Source: Chrysopilus asiliformis | Lineage: Eukaryota > Arthropoda > Insecta > Diptera > Rhagionidae | Reading direction: 5' to 3' | Assembly (NCBI GenBank): GCA_964034945.1 | Contig: OZ035961.1 | Coordinates: 61,961,129 to 62,025,128, forward strand | DNA: 64,000 bases | Part shown: positions 45,531 through 56,826 of the stretch, piece after piece | Numbering within the stretch: position 1 is the stretch's first letter | Layout of the letters: each line of letters opens with the position of its first letter | Translations under genes and position numbers: made by a program | Notes under the pieces: generated by a model | What the model was told of the DNA's origin: nothing | Seen by the model: the letters and a program-made list of their open reading frames with translations, nothing else | Database searches by the model: none

Positions 45531-46736
45531 TCTATATATTTAAAAGGCAAAGCGATTTTGTATGGATTTCTTTCGACAGAGCTCCTGCAGTTGAACCGAT
45601 TTTGATGATTCTTTCAATGAAAGCTCTATAGCTGTAGATATGTCCGTTTTACTTTTTTTTCGATTTTTAACAATACTTTGTTAGTGATTTGCCTTTCAAA
45701 ATTATCAATATGCCGCTAACTAAGTCTTCAATGTTAACACGACGTTCCATACTGTCTGATCAGTGCAGTGAGTTAGAAGTTGGACTACCATGCGCCAGGC
45801 ACCGGGTTCAATTCTTATCGGTGACGAAATTCTTTTTTTTTTCTTTTCAAATTTTTTTTTTTTGTTGATTTATTTACTTTTATTAATATTTTATTACTTA
45901 ATTTATCTTTAAGTTTACATTTTTACTCCTGAATAAGTGTTAGACTACAATGCGCCAGATGTGCGGGTTCGATTCCGAGTGGTGACAAAATGTTTTTTTC
46001 TAATTTTTTTTGACCTTAAATTACTTATTTTATTTATATTATACTTCTTTAGGCGCGTTCGGCGATTTTTGGATGGGTAAAATCTTATGAGTTCGCGTCA
46101 CCGACATGCTAATTTAACAGCTTAAGAATGATGATTTGCTGTATTTTTTAATACAGAAAAAATCGATTTTTTTTTTGTTTTTTGGAAAATATCATACAGC
46201 AAAATAACAAAAAAAACGATTTTTTTTTGGAAACTATCATACAGCAAAATAAAATTACACAGAAAATTTCTGAACAGCACGTGGCATTCTTATACAGAAA
46301 GAATTAAATATCTGTAGCTATTTGTTGTATAAGAAAATCATGTGCTGCGCAGGAATTCAAACCTTAATATGAATATTGACTTTTATTTGAAATTTACTGC
46401 TTATTAGCATATATTTTCGAAATTTCAGGTTGAAAAATATATAGCTATAAATACACGACAATATAATTATTACCTTACATATATTATTGTTTACACTTCT
46501 GTTGGCAGTCCCCAATGACTGCCTGTTTTTTATTACTTAATTTATCTTTAAAATTTATATTCTTACTACTGAATAAGTGTAAACTACATCGCGCCAGGTA
46601 CGGGTTCAATTCTGACCGGTGGCAAAATATTTTTATTTTACTTTATTTATTTTTTTGTTGAAATTGAGTATTAAACGTAAAATTAAAAATATCTTTTACG
46701 CATCGTCTTTTATTGGAAAAAGTGAAAACCATCTTC
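45531..46736 (+). mobile_element. Helitron 5' end and repeated tRNA-like modules
   Basis: Begins TCTATATATTTAAAAGGCAA after A at 45530. Three diverged modules, at about 45760-45840, 45935-45990 and 46570-46630, each contain TGCGCCAG (or CGCGCCAG) followed by CGGGTTCRATTC and GGTGRC, resembling a tRNA B box. At 46150-46340 there is sequence related to the foldback element at 48387-50215 (CATACAGCAAAATAA, TTTCTGAACAGCACGTGGC). No coding sequence; the 3' end is not identified. Confidence 0.5.
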
Positions 46737-47125
46737 TCTATATATAAAATCGTTTAACCTGACGCCCAGCCCAAACCCCTGAAGATAGAGACTTGAAACT
46801 TTCAGAATATGTTCCAACCATCGCGTAGGCGTTCACTAAGACGAGATTTTTCGAAATTTTAGGGGTAAGGGGGTGAACGGGGGGTAAAGGGGGTTTGGGT
46901 GTTTTTAAACCGTGATTTTCGTAATGAATCCTGCTCAATAGAAGGCTGAAAAGTTTCACTCGGGGGTTTTTGGTCACGAATCCGGTGTTAGATTTTCAAA
47001 ATTCAAAACGGAAGGTCCTGTAAGGATAATGCAAATGCAAGAAAATGCAACAAATAACTTTTAGAAAATAAACGTGTTCCGGGAAAAAATGTCATTAGGG
47101 GATTTTCGGGGTCGCTGATCACGAA
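46737..47125 (+). mobile_element. Helitron family H, 5' part
   Basis: Begins TCTATATATAAAATCGTTTA, then CGCCCAGCCCAAACCCCTGA, GGGGTAAAGGGGG and GTTTTTAAACCGTGATTTTC, in the same order as 14513-14746 and 28545-28986 but on the plus strand. It is cut at 47125 (CACGA) by another Helitron start. Confidence 0.65.
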
Positions 47126-47962
47126 TCTATATATTAAAAGGCAAAGCGATTTTGTTTGGATTTCTTTCCGCACAGCTCCAGCGGCTCCGATTTTGATGAT
47201 CCTTTTTTTTTAAAAAATAAAGTTCTCTATCTTTAGATGTGTCCATTTTACTTTTCCACCAATTTTTAATAATATTTTACTAGATGCAGACCCATCGTTG
47301 TCGGGTTAAAGTTATTTGCACAAAAAACTTCCAGAAATAACTTTTAGAAAATAAACGTGTTCGCTTCAAGACTTTCGGTTTAGAATTTTAAAACTCTAAT
47401 GCCCAATTAGTTTTTCCAGCCTCCTCACGGGCAAGCTAACTTCAGTCATAAAATATTATCATCACGGACAATGGTGAAAATGTGATCAAAATCGTTTTCG
47501 GTTTATAATTAGTGTCTCTATTTTTGTTTTAAACAGTTTTCACATACAAAAAAAAACACTAAAATCACAAAGAAAAAAATTTGTTTTAACTAAATGAAAA
47601 AAAAATTAAATTAAAAAAACAAAAACTTGGCACCAGCAACCCTGGCTTCGAGCATGGGTATTTTACCCCTTCATTAAACGCCCAGCTGAGATCCGTGTTG
47701 TTAAGATCGAGACTCATCTATATAAATTAAAAAGGCAAAGCGATTTTGCATGCATTTCTTTTGTCACAGCTTAAAATCGATTTTGATTATTCTTTTTTTA
47801 AATGAAAGCTCTATCTGTAGATGTGTCCACTTTACTTTTTTCCCATCTATATAATAAAAACTGTAAGGGGGACAATGTTTGTAATTTTGGATTTTCTCAA
47901 AAATATTGACATACATTGATGTATTTGGTCGTATAATACTGATGCCAAAAATGACATTTTTA
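47126..47962 (+). mobile_element. cluster of three Helitron 5' ends
   Basis: A^TC junctions at 47126 (TCTATATATTAAAAGGCAAA), 47717 (TCTATATAAATTAAAAAGGC) and 47846 (TCTATATAATAAAAACTGTA). The first two share AAAGGCAAAGCGATTTTG with the end at 45531. Only 5' portions are seen; each appears nested in or truncated by the next. No Rep/helicase. Confidence 0.55.
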
Positions 47963-48386
47963 TACCCGTATGGTGAAACCAAAGGGTATATTAACTTTGC
48001 CTTACCGTTTGTAACGCCAAGACCCCGTCATCACACATAAAAATGTATTACACCAGTGTGTTTAGAATGATAAACAAAATTGATTTCTGCATGTCCCTCT
48101 GTGGCGCGGATTGCGGGCGCACGGATTGGTTGACTTGAAATTTTGTGAAGATCCGTTTTTCGCAAAATGCGAGGCTAAGTTCATTAATGGACAAAAATGG
48201 ATCATTAGGGGATACCCCCCATACGAACGAAATCGATTTTTGTGAATATCTCGAAAACGGTGCATCTTATCAAAAAAGTCCAAGAACAAAAGTTATTTAG
48301 GATATGATTATACATAAAACTCTTATACATCAAAATCCGATTGGAATAAATTTTAAAAAATCTTATTGGAAAGTTTGACTTCAAAG

Positions 48387-50215
48387 CAGAGTTGGGCGTA
48401 ATTAATTACAAAGTAATTTAATTAATAATTAAATTACTTGTAATTGAATTACATGTAATTGAATTACTTTGTAATTGCAATTACATGTAATTGTTTTTGT
48501 TTTTAATTACAAATAATTTAATTACAAGTAATTATTTTTCATCAATTACAAAGTAATTGAATTACATGTAATTGCAATTACAAAGTAATTCAATTACATG
48601 TAATTTAATTACAAGTAATTCAATTACACGTTTAATTACTTAAATAAAATTGGTAACTAAATTGAATTTCCACCGTTCTAAAAAAAACCCGGTTTCTGAA
48701 ACGGCGACATTTCAGGTTTTAAACTCATAGTAATTGCTTGAGCAAAATTTAAGCAGTGGTGAAGTTTGCTTAGCAATGCTGATTTGCTTTCCTTTGTGTT
48801 TCTTATACAGGAAAATCGATTTCTTTTTTTTGGAAAATAGTACGGAGCAAAATAAAATTAGGGAGGAAATTTCTGAACAGCACATGACTTTCTTATACAA
48901 CAAAAAAAAAATTTTTTTTTCAGGAAAATACCCTAGAGCCAAATAAAATTAGGGAGGAAATTTCTGAACAGCACATGACTTTCTTATACAACAAAAAAAA
49001 AAATTTTTTTTCAGGAAAATACCCTAGAGCAAAATAAAATTCTCAAGGCAATTTCTGAACAGCACATGAGTTTCTTATACCACAAAAAATCGATTCTTAA
49101 ATATAAAAATACGCTATTTTAAAGACACGGGTTTTTTATTTTGTATGTTGATTTGGATATAGAATTTTGTGGTATAAGAAAGTTATAAGAAAGTTATAGA
49201 AATTGCCTCGAGAATTTTATTTTGCTCTAGGGTATTTTCCTGAAAAAAATTTTTTTTTTGTTGTATAAGAAAGTCGTGTGCTGTTCAGAAATTTCCTCCC
49301 TAATTTTATTTTGCTCTAGGGTATTTTCCTGAAAAAAAAATTTTTTTTTGTTGTATAAGAAAGTCATGTGCTGTTCAGAAATTTCCTCCCTAATTTTATT
49401 TTGCTCTAGGGTATTTTCCTGAAAAAAAATTTTTTTTTTGTTGTATAAGAAAGTCATGTGCTGTTCAGAAATTGCCTCGAGAATTTTATTTTGCTCTAGG
49501 GTATTTTCCTGAAAAAAAAATTTTTTTTTGTTGTATAAGAAAGTCATGTGCTGTTCAGAAATTTCCTCCCTAATTTTATTTTGCTCTAGGGTATTTGCCT
49601 GAAAAAAAATTTTTTTTTTGTTGTATAAGAAAGTCATGTGCTGTTCAGAAATTGCCTCGAGAATTTTATTTTGCTCTAGGGTATTTTCCTGAAAAAAAAA
49701 TTTTTTTTTTGTTGTATAAGAAAGTCATGTGCTGTTCAGAAATTTCCTCCCTAATTTTATTTTGCTCCGTACTATTTTCCAAAAAAAAGAAATCGATTTT
49801 CCTGTATAAGAAACACAAAGGAAAGCAAATCAGCATTGCTAAGCAAACTTCACCACTGCTTAAATTTTGCTCAAGCAATTACTATGAGTTTAAAACCTGA
49901 AATGTCGCCGTTTCAGAAACCGGGTTTTTTTTAGAACGGTGGAAATTCAATTTAGTTACCAATTTTATTTAAGTAATTAAACGTGTAATTGAATTACTTG
50001 TAATTAAATTACATGTAATTGAATTACTTTGTAATTGCAATTACATGTAATTCAATTACTTTGTAATTGATGAAAAATAATTACTTGTAATTAAATTATT
50101 TGTAATTAAAAACAAAAACAATTACATGTAATTGCAATTACAAAGTAATTCAATTACATGTAATTCAATTACAAGTAATTTAATTATTAATTAAATTACA
50201 TTTTGCCCAACTCTG
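48387..50215. mobile_element. hAT-type foldback element with internal tandem repeats
   Basis: Begins CAGAGTTGGGC and ends GCCCAACTCTG, flanked by exact 8-bp duplications CTTCAAAG (48379-48386; 50216-50223). Most of the 1829 bp is a large inverted repeat. Each outer arm starts with about 240 bp of AATTACAAGTAATT-type repeats, then TTCCACCGTTCTAAAAAAAA and CTTTCCTTTGTGTTTC. Both arms then enter a 90-bp tandem repeat (about 2-3 units on the left, about six on the right), and the centre is a short unique spacer near 49085-49190. No transposase. Confidence 0.85.
49258..49760 (-). repeat. 90-bp tandem repeat array in the foldback arm
   Basis: Units starting at about 49261, 49351, 49441, 49531, 49621 and 49712, each containing TTGTATAAGAAAGTCATGTG, CTGTTCAGAAATT and TTTTATTTTGCTCTAGGGTA. 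Two unit types alternate, one with TTTCCTCCCTAA and one with TTGCCTCGAGAA. Since 90 is divisible by three it reads open in one frame, but there is no sign of a real gene. Confidence 0.85.
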
Positions 50216-50320
50216 CTTCAAAGTGGAATTTTGGTACAACTGTTCGAATTTTGATAGGAATATCACTATACGAGTTTCTAATAATTGCCAGATTGGCAAT
50301 TATACGTTTTGTTATGCTTA

Positions 50321-51519
50321 AAATTTATGTTTGTCCGTCTGTCTGTATGTCGGTCGGTATTTCTGTCTGTTTGACTGAATGTTTGTTCCGGCATCACGCA
50401 AAAACGGCGCGGCTGATTTTGATCAAACTTTGCACACAGGTATAGTTATTGACAGAATAAGGGATCTGATTCTTTTTGATGTCAATCCCCGTTTCTTCTG
50501 ATATCTCTTACTCAAGGGTGTCGGATCCAGTTTAATAGCAACCCCTTTCCCTCTCTTGAAACCTCTTTATGCGCTTAAGGGTTTCGGCTCCGATTTTCAC
50601 CACGAGAGAGGTCAGCCCGCAGGGAAAATTTTTGCTCACTAATATCTACCCCTCCTTTTTATGTGTTAGCTATACATAAAATCTTTTTTCGGACAAAAAA
50701 CAGTATATTTCACCTAAAAATTTGAAAAAGCAGTAAATCGATTTGAAAAAACAGTATTTTTCGCAGTATAAATTTTATTCAATGAAAATTTGTGTTTTTG
50801 CTCTTAATTTCGACATTTTTATTCTTTTAAATTAACAATGGAAAGCAAAATCAAAGTAACGCGTTCTGAAGAAGGATGAATAATGACAAGACAGTAATCG
50901 ATGGCGAAAGGAAGAAGCGAATCTATATGACATGTTGCCATCAATTCTTCGCTGTTCGTCGTTTGAATGCCAATGTTTTGTGTTGCCACTGACGTTTTGC
51001 ATTGCTATTAATAAATTTGAATTTCGAAACGTTAAAGAATTAAAGTTTTCTGAGCATTTAAATACAGTATTTTGGGGAAAAAAGCAGTAATGCAGTATTG
51101 GAGTCTGAAAAACAATATAATACTGCGAAAAACAGTATAGATACCATCGTTATGTATAGCCCTCACCTGCTATCTTCTGCAATTCTAAAGGGATTTGGTG
51201 CTTCAATGTATGACATGAATTAAAAAGAATGACATTTCCCACAATATTGTCTTTCCCCGTGTGGATAACCACCTTTTACCGTTATTGAATATGAGGCGAT
51301 GAGAGCAAAAGTGGACCAAGCCACATAATCGAGTTTTTGAAGCTTTCCACTTTTGTACTATTATTGACTGTAAATTTTTGGAAAAAAAAACATTCTGTGG
51401 ACTTTATTACTCAATGTTGAAATGTTCTTTTGTGCCGTAGGCCGACGGGGGCAGGGAGGCCGAAGGCCGACCTGCGGAAGGGGGATAGGCCGCGAAGCGG
51501 TTCGGGGCGCAGCCCCTAG
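50321..51519 (+). mobile_element. Helitron 3' region
   Basis: Ends with CTAG at 51516-51519 followed by T. The hairpin GGGGC-GCA-GCCCC comes immediately before it, and a second small hairpin (CCGCGAAGCGG) just upstream. Near 50340-50430 a GTCTGTC tract precedes CCGGCATCACGCAAAAACGG and ATTTTGATCAAACTTTGCAC, sequence common in non-autonomous rolling-circle elements. The 5' start was not located and no coding sequence is seen in 50450-51500. Confidence 0.6.
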
Positions 51520-51520
51520 T

Positions 51521-51661
51521 TTTTACTTTCTTCTACGGAGTATAATAAAGTATTGTATTCATGAAAAATTTCGACCTTTTAATTTTGCCTAAAAAACATT
51601 TGACGATCACTCCTGAGTCGATTGGAGTCATATTAAAAAACTGTCGTTCTGTCTGTCAGAA
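51521..51661 (-). repeat. repeat family Y end flanking the satellite
   Basis: Matches, inverted, the end of copy 2 at 38490-38617: CTTTCTTCTACGGAGTATAA, then GAAAAATTTCGACC and CACTCCTGAGTCGATTGGAG. It leads straight into the GTCTGTCAG satellite, the position that holds a 90-bp microsatellite in copy 2. Confidence 0.85.
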
Positions 51662-54600
51662 CATCAGTCTGTGAGTCTGTCAGTCTGTCAGTCTGTCAGC
51701 CTGTCAGCCTGTCAGCCTGTCAGCCTGTCAGCCTGTCAGTCTGTCAGTCTGTCAGTCTGTCAGTCTGTCAGTCTGCCAGTCTGCCAGTCTGCCAGTCTGC
51801 CAGTCTGCCAGTCTGCCAGTCTGCCAGTCTGCCAGTCTGCCAGTCTGCCAGTCTGCCAGTCTGCCAGTCTGCCAGTCTGCCAGTCTGCCAGTCTGCCAGT
51901 CTGCCAGTCTGCCAGTCTGCCAGTCTGCCAGTCTGCCAGTCTGCCAGCCTGTCAGCCTGTCAGTCTGTCAGTCTGTCAGTCTGTCAGTCTGTCAGCCTGT
52001 CAGCCTGTCAGCCTGTCAGCCTGTCAGCCTGTCAGCCTGTCAGCCTGTCAGCCTGTCAGCCTGTCAGCCTGTCAGTCTGTCAGTCTGTCAGTCTGTCAGT
52101 CTGTCAGTCTGTCAGTCTGTCAGTCTGTCAGTCTGTCAGTCTGTCAGTCTGTCAGTCTGTCAGTCTGTCAGTCTGTCAGTCTGTCAGTCTGTCAGTCTGT
52201 CAGTCTGTCAGTCTGTCAGTCTGTCAGTCTGTCAGTCTGTCAGTCTGTCAGTCTGTCAGTCTGTCAGTCTGTCAGTCTGTCAGTCTGTCAGTCTGTCAGT
52301 CTGTCAGTCTGTCAGTCTGTCAGTCTGTCAGTCTGTCAGTCTGTCAGTCTGTCAGTCTGTCAGTCTGTCAGTCTGTCAGTCTGTCAGTCTGTCAGTCTGT
52401 CAGTCTGTCAGTCTGTCAGTCTGTCAGTCTGTCAGTCTGTCAGTCTGTCAGTCTGTCAGTCTGTCAGTCTGTCAGTCTGTCAGTCTGTCAGTCTGTCAGT
52501 CTGTCAGTCTGTCAGTCTGTCAGTCTGTCAGTCTGTCAGTCTGTCAGTCTGTCAGTCTGTCAGTCTGTCAGTCTGTCAGTCTGTCAGTCTGTCAGTCTGT
52601 CAGTCTGTCAGTCTGTCAGTCTGTCAGTCTGTCAGTCTGTCAGTCTGTCAGTCTGTCAGTCTGTCAGTCTGTCAGTCTGTCAGTCTGTCAGTCTGTCAGT
52701 CTGTCAGTCTGTCAGTCTGTCAGTCTGTCAGTCTGTCAGTCTGTCAGTCTGTCAGTCTGTCAGTCTGTCAGTCTGTCAGTCTGTCAGTCTGTCAGTCTGT
52801 CAGTCTGTCAGTCTGTCAGTCTGTCAGTCTGTCAGTCTGTCAGTCTGTCAGTCTGTCAGTCTGTCAGTCTGTCAGTCTGTCAGTCTGTCAGTCTGTCAGT
52901 CTGTCAGTCTGTCAGTCTGTCAGTCTGTCAGTCTGTCAGTCTGTCAGTCTGTCAGTCTGTCAGTCTGTCAGTCTGTCAGTCTGTCAGTCTGTCAGTCTGT
53001 CAGTCTGTCAGTGTGTCAGTCTTTCAGTCTGTCAGTCTGTCAGTCTGTCAGTCTGTCAGTCTGTCAGTCTGTCAGTCTGTCAGTCTGTCAGTCTGTCAGT
53101 CTGTCAGTCTGTCAGTCTGTCAGTCTGTCAGTCTGTCAGTCTGTCAGTCTGTCAGTCTGTCAGTCTGTCAGTCTGTCAGTCTGTCAGTCTGTCAGTCTGT
53201 CAGTCTGTCAGTCTGTCAGTCTGTCAGTCTGTCAGTCTGTCAGTCTGTCAGTCTGTCAGTCTGTCAGTCTGTCAGTCTGTCAGTCTGTCAGTCTGTCAGT
53301 CTGTCAGTCTGTCAGTCTGTCAGTCTGTCAGTCTGTCAGTCTGTCAGTCTGTCAGTCTGTCAGTCTGTCAGTCTGTCAGTCTGTCAGTCTGTCAGTCTGT
53401 CAGTCTGTCAGTCTGTCAGTCTGTCAGTCTGTCAGTCTGTCAGTCTGTCAGTCTGTCAGTCTGTCAGTCTGTCAGTCTGTCAGTCTGTCAGTCTGTCAGT
53501 CTGTCAGTCTGTCAGTCTGTCAGTCTGTCAGTCTGTCAGTCTGTCAGTCTGTCAGTCTGTCAGTCTGTCAGTCTGTCAGTCTGTCAGTCTGTCAGTCTGT
53601 CAGTCTGTCAGTCTGTCAGTCTGTCAGTCTGTCAGTCTGTCAGTCTGTCAGTCTGTCAGTCTGTCAGTCTGTCAGTCTGTCAGTCTGTCAGTCTGTCAGT
53701 CTGTCAGTCTGTCAGTCTGTCAGTCTGTCAGTCTGTCAGTCTGTCAGTCTGTCAGTCTGTCAGTCTGTCAATCTGTCAGTCTGTCAGTCTGTCAATCTGT
53801 CAGTCTGTCAGTCTGTCAGTCTGTCAGTCTGTCAGTCTGTCAGTCTGTCAGTCTGTCAGTCTGTCAGTCTGTCAGTCTGTCAGTCTGTCAGTCTGTCAGT
53901 CTGTCAGTCTGTCAGTCTGTCAGTCTGTCAGTCTGTCAGTCTGTCAGTCTGTCAGCCTGTCAGCCTGTCAGCCTGTCAGTCTGTCAGTCTGTCAGTCTGT
54001 CAGTCTGTCAGTCTGTCAGTCTGTCAGTCTGTCAGTCTGTCAGTCTGTCAGTCTGTCAGTCTGTCAGTCTGTCAGTCTGTCAGTCTGTCAGTCTGTCAGT
54101 CTGTCAGTCTGTCAGTCTGTCAGTCTGTCAGTCTGTCAGTCTGTCAGTCTGTCAGTCTGTCAGTCTGTCAGTCTGTCAGTCTGTCAGTCTGTCAGTCTGT
54201 CAGTCTGTCAGTCTGTCAGTCTGTCAGTCTGTCAGTCTGTCAGTCTGTCAGTCTGTCAGTCTGTCAGCCTGTCAGTCTGTCAGTCTGTCAGTCTGTCAGT
54301 CTGTCAGTCTGTCAGTCTGTCAGTCTGTCAGTCTGTCAGTCTGTCAGTCTGTCAGTCTGTCAGTCTGTCAGTCTGTCAGTCTGTCAGTCTGTCAGTCTGT
54401 CAGTCTGTCAGTCTGTCAGTCTGTCAGTCTGTCAGTCTGTCAGTCTGTCAGTCTGTCAGTCTGTCAGTCTGTCAGTCTGTCAGTCTGTCAGTCTGTCAGT
54501 CTGTCAGTCTGTCAGTCTGTCAGTCTGTCAGTCTGTCAGTCTGTCAGTCTGTCAGTCTGTCAGTCTGTCAGTCTGTCAGTCTGTCAGTCTGTCAGTCTGT

Positions 54601-55183
54601 CAGTCTGTCAGTCTGTCAGTCTGTCAGTCTGTCAGTCTGTCAGTCTGTCAGTCTGTCAGTCTGTCAGTCTGTCAGTCTGTCAGTCTGTCAGTCTGTCAGT
54701 CTGTCAGTCTGTCAGTCTGTCAGTCTGTCAGTCTGTCAGTCTGTCAGTCTGTCAGTCTGTCAGTATGTCAGTCTGTCAGTATGTCAGTCTGTCAGTCTGT
54801 CAGTCTGTCAGTCTGTCAGTCTGTCAGTCTGTCAGTCTGTCAGTCTGTCAGTCTGTCAGTCTGTCAGTCTGTCAGTCTGTCAGTCTGTCAGTCTGTCAGT
54901 CTGTCAGTCTGTCAGTCTGTCAGTCTGTCAGTCTGTCAGTCTGTCAGTCTGTCAGTCTGTCAGTCTGTCAGTCTGTCAGTCTGTCAGTCTGTCAGTCTGT
55001 CAGTCTGTCAGTCTGTCAGTCTGTCAGTCTGTCAGTCTGTCAGTCTGTCAGTCTGTCAGTCTGTCAGTCTGTCAGTCTGTCAGTCTGTCAGTCTGTCAGT
55101 CTGTCAGTCTGTCAGTCTGTCAGTCTGTCAGTCTGTCAGTCTGTCAGTCTGTCAGTCTGTCAGTCTGTCAGTCTGTCAGTCTG
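51662..55183. repeat. 3.5-kb satellite of the 8-bp unit CTGTCAGT
   Basis: About 440 tandem copies. Variant blocks: CAGCCTGT (about 51698-51740 and 51990-52075), CTGCCAGT (about 51770-51950), then an almost pure CTGTCAGT array. Rare point variants follow (53009-53026, 53768 and 53792, 53950-53980, 54265, 54763 and 54779). All three frames of one strand are open because eight bases give a stop-free 8-codon cycle, so the very long frames across it are artefacts. The array ends at the Gypsy LTR at 55184. Confidence 0.97.
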
Positions 55184-55379
55184 TGTAATGAGTGCATTCT
55201 GTGCGTTGCCACTGAGAGCTGTCTATAAGGAACGCGCTCATTACTTGAGGCCAGTTGAGCTTCAGCCGGTGAACGTTGTGGACGCAATAAGCTTTTGTAA
55301 CGAGGTGGATTGAATAAATTGGTGGATAAAATATCAGAATTAAATACAGTTGTTTCATTAATAAGATCATCTTATTACA
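55184..55379 (+). repeat. Gypsy 5' LTR
   Basis: 196 bp from TGTAATGAGTGC to CTTATTACA; the ends TGTAAT/ATTACA are a 6-bp inverted repeat. It is followed directly by the primer-binding site. It sits at the edge of the satellite array, into which the element apparently inserted. Confidence 0.82.
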
Positions 55380-55394
55380 TGGTGTCAGAAGAAA
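55380..55394 (+). promoter_or_regulatory. Gypsy primer-binding site
   Basis: TGGTGTCAGAAG immediately after the LTR, complementary to the 3' end of a Leu-type tRNA (…CTTCTGACACCA as recalled). Confidence 0.6.
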
Positions 55395-55426
55395 GAGAAA
55401 ATCATTGAAATAAACTAAAATAAACA

Positions 55427-56365
55427 ATGAACAGCAACAACAATCAACGTGTCCCAATGGAATTGGACTGCACAAATTTGGCGACCGAATGGCCGATATG
55501 GAAACGCAATTTTATGGTATATATGGTGGCCAATGGCAAAGTAAACGAAAGTGAAACCACAAAAATAGCAACATTTTTGTGACTAGTTGGCACGAATGGA
55601 TCGAGCATCTACAACACATTATATCCAAATGACGGTTCATCAGATGCTCTACTTGGAACGGTTAAAAAAACGGAAATTGTGCCAGCAACAAGCGCAACAC
55701 CAGAAAGCACAATTGAAACAACAACTCAGCGCACTTTGGATGAGGTATTAAAAAAATTCGATGATCATTGCTTACCGCAAAAGAACGTGGCTATGGAATC
55801 GTTCAAATTCAACATGATTTTTCAAAAGGAAAAGCAATCATTCAATGAATTCGAAACGGAACTTCGAATACAATTGCGTCGATGTGATTTCAATTGCTCA
55901 TGCGGCGCATCGTATGAAGAACGGATGCTACGCGACCGGATCATAATTGGTGTTTTTGATAAAAAACTACAATTAAAATTGCTTGATGGTCGTGACGAGC
56001 CGACAACAAAAGTCATTGAAATGTGCAAAATTTACGAAGCGGCCAATGCAAATAAGATTATTTTGGATAAGCAATCAGCTGCAGGCATTGCAACGGTATC
56101 TGAACCAACGGTGTTCGCTGTAAATCGAAGCTGTTTCAACTGTGGTGATCCATGGAACCCAAAACACTTGGAATCCTGCAAGGCAAAGGAGTTCATTTGC
56201 CATAACTGCGGTAAAAAAGGGCATTTCCAAAGCATGTGCCGCCGACCGAAAGGACGACCAACGGAGAGAAGCAACAAAAATACATCGGACAGCAAACGAC
56301 AGGTAGTAATAATGTTAGTTATAGATCGGAACGTACTCTTAGTGATCAATTTGTTTACAGAATAA
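55427..56365 (+). pseudogene. Gypsy gag with one internal stop
   Basis: ATG at 55427 gives MNSNNNQRVPMELDC. A single in-frame TGA at 55580-55582 interrupts an otherwise open 313-codon frame. Later parts include FNEFETELRIQLRRCDF in the capsid region and two zinc knuckles, CFNCGDPWNPKHLESC and CHNCGKKGHFQSMC. The stop is the only visible defect. It overlaps the protease frame by about 130 bp. Confidence 0.83.
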
Positions 56366-56826
56366 ATTCAGCTAAAATGTCAAAGTGGACAAAAAATTAT
56401 TGGATAGGAAACCAAACAGTAAAATTTAAAATAGACACTGGAGCAGATGTCAACTGCATTCCAGTACATATAATAAAAAAATTAAACATTAATTTTTATA
56501 ATCAAAAATGTGACCTTCCGTTATTTGATTATAGTAAAAATAAAATTGAAATTTTTGGAATAATAAAATTAGATTGTTATGAAACCAAAACAAATGAATT
56601 AAAATCAGCTGAATTTGTTATTGTGAATAATCATTTTGAACCAATACTAGGATTAAATACTTGCATTAGATTTGGGTTAGTCAAACGATTGGATGTTGAT
56701 CTAATTGCCTGCTTACCGGAACAGAAAACTTATTTTTTAGAACAAAATAAAGACATATTTAGTGGACTTGGGAAATTCCCGGGAACTTTCTCAATTAAAT
56801 TACATGAAAATGAAAAAACCAAATGA
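56236..56826 (+). pseudogene. Gypsy protease and pol N terminus
   Basis: Overlaps the end of gag in another frame. The aspartic protease motif KIDTGADVNCIP is near 56425-56465 and the hydrophobic ILGLNTCIRFG near 56645-56680. The frame then reaches the linker FSGLGKFPGTFSIKLHE, where RT should start, and stops at 56824-56826. The RT core is deleted at this point. Confidence 0.82.

Larger units (their letters stand above)
47963..50320 (-). repeat. DINE-1-like repeat split by a foldback element
   Basis: Left part 47963-48386 (TATACCCGTATGGTGAAACC to TTTGACTTCAAAG) and right part 50224-50320 (TGGAATTTTGGTAC to GTTATG) form one DINE in reverse orientation. The foldback element inserted with duplication of CTTCAAAG. 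Confidence 0.82.

Noticed and set aside
49227..49900. Tandem-repeat proteins in the foldback element
   Set aside because: The 90-bp repeat is divisible by three, giving an open frame by chance; the same sequence is inverted in the other arm and has no coding signature.
51662..55183. CRISPR array
   Set aside because: Uniform 8-bp tandem repeat without spacers in eukaryotic DNA.
51671..55313. Very long open frames (over 700-1100 codons) of repeated SVCQSVSL
   Set aside because: They arise because an 8-bp unit without stops stays open in all frames; no start context, domain or unique sequence supports a protein.
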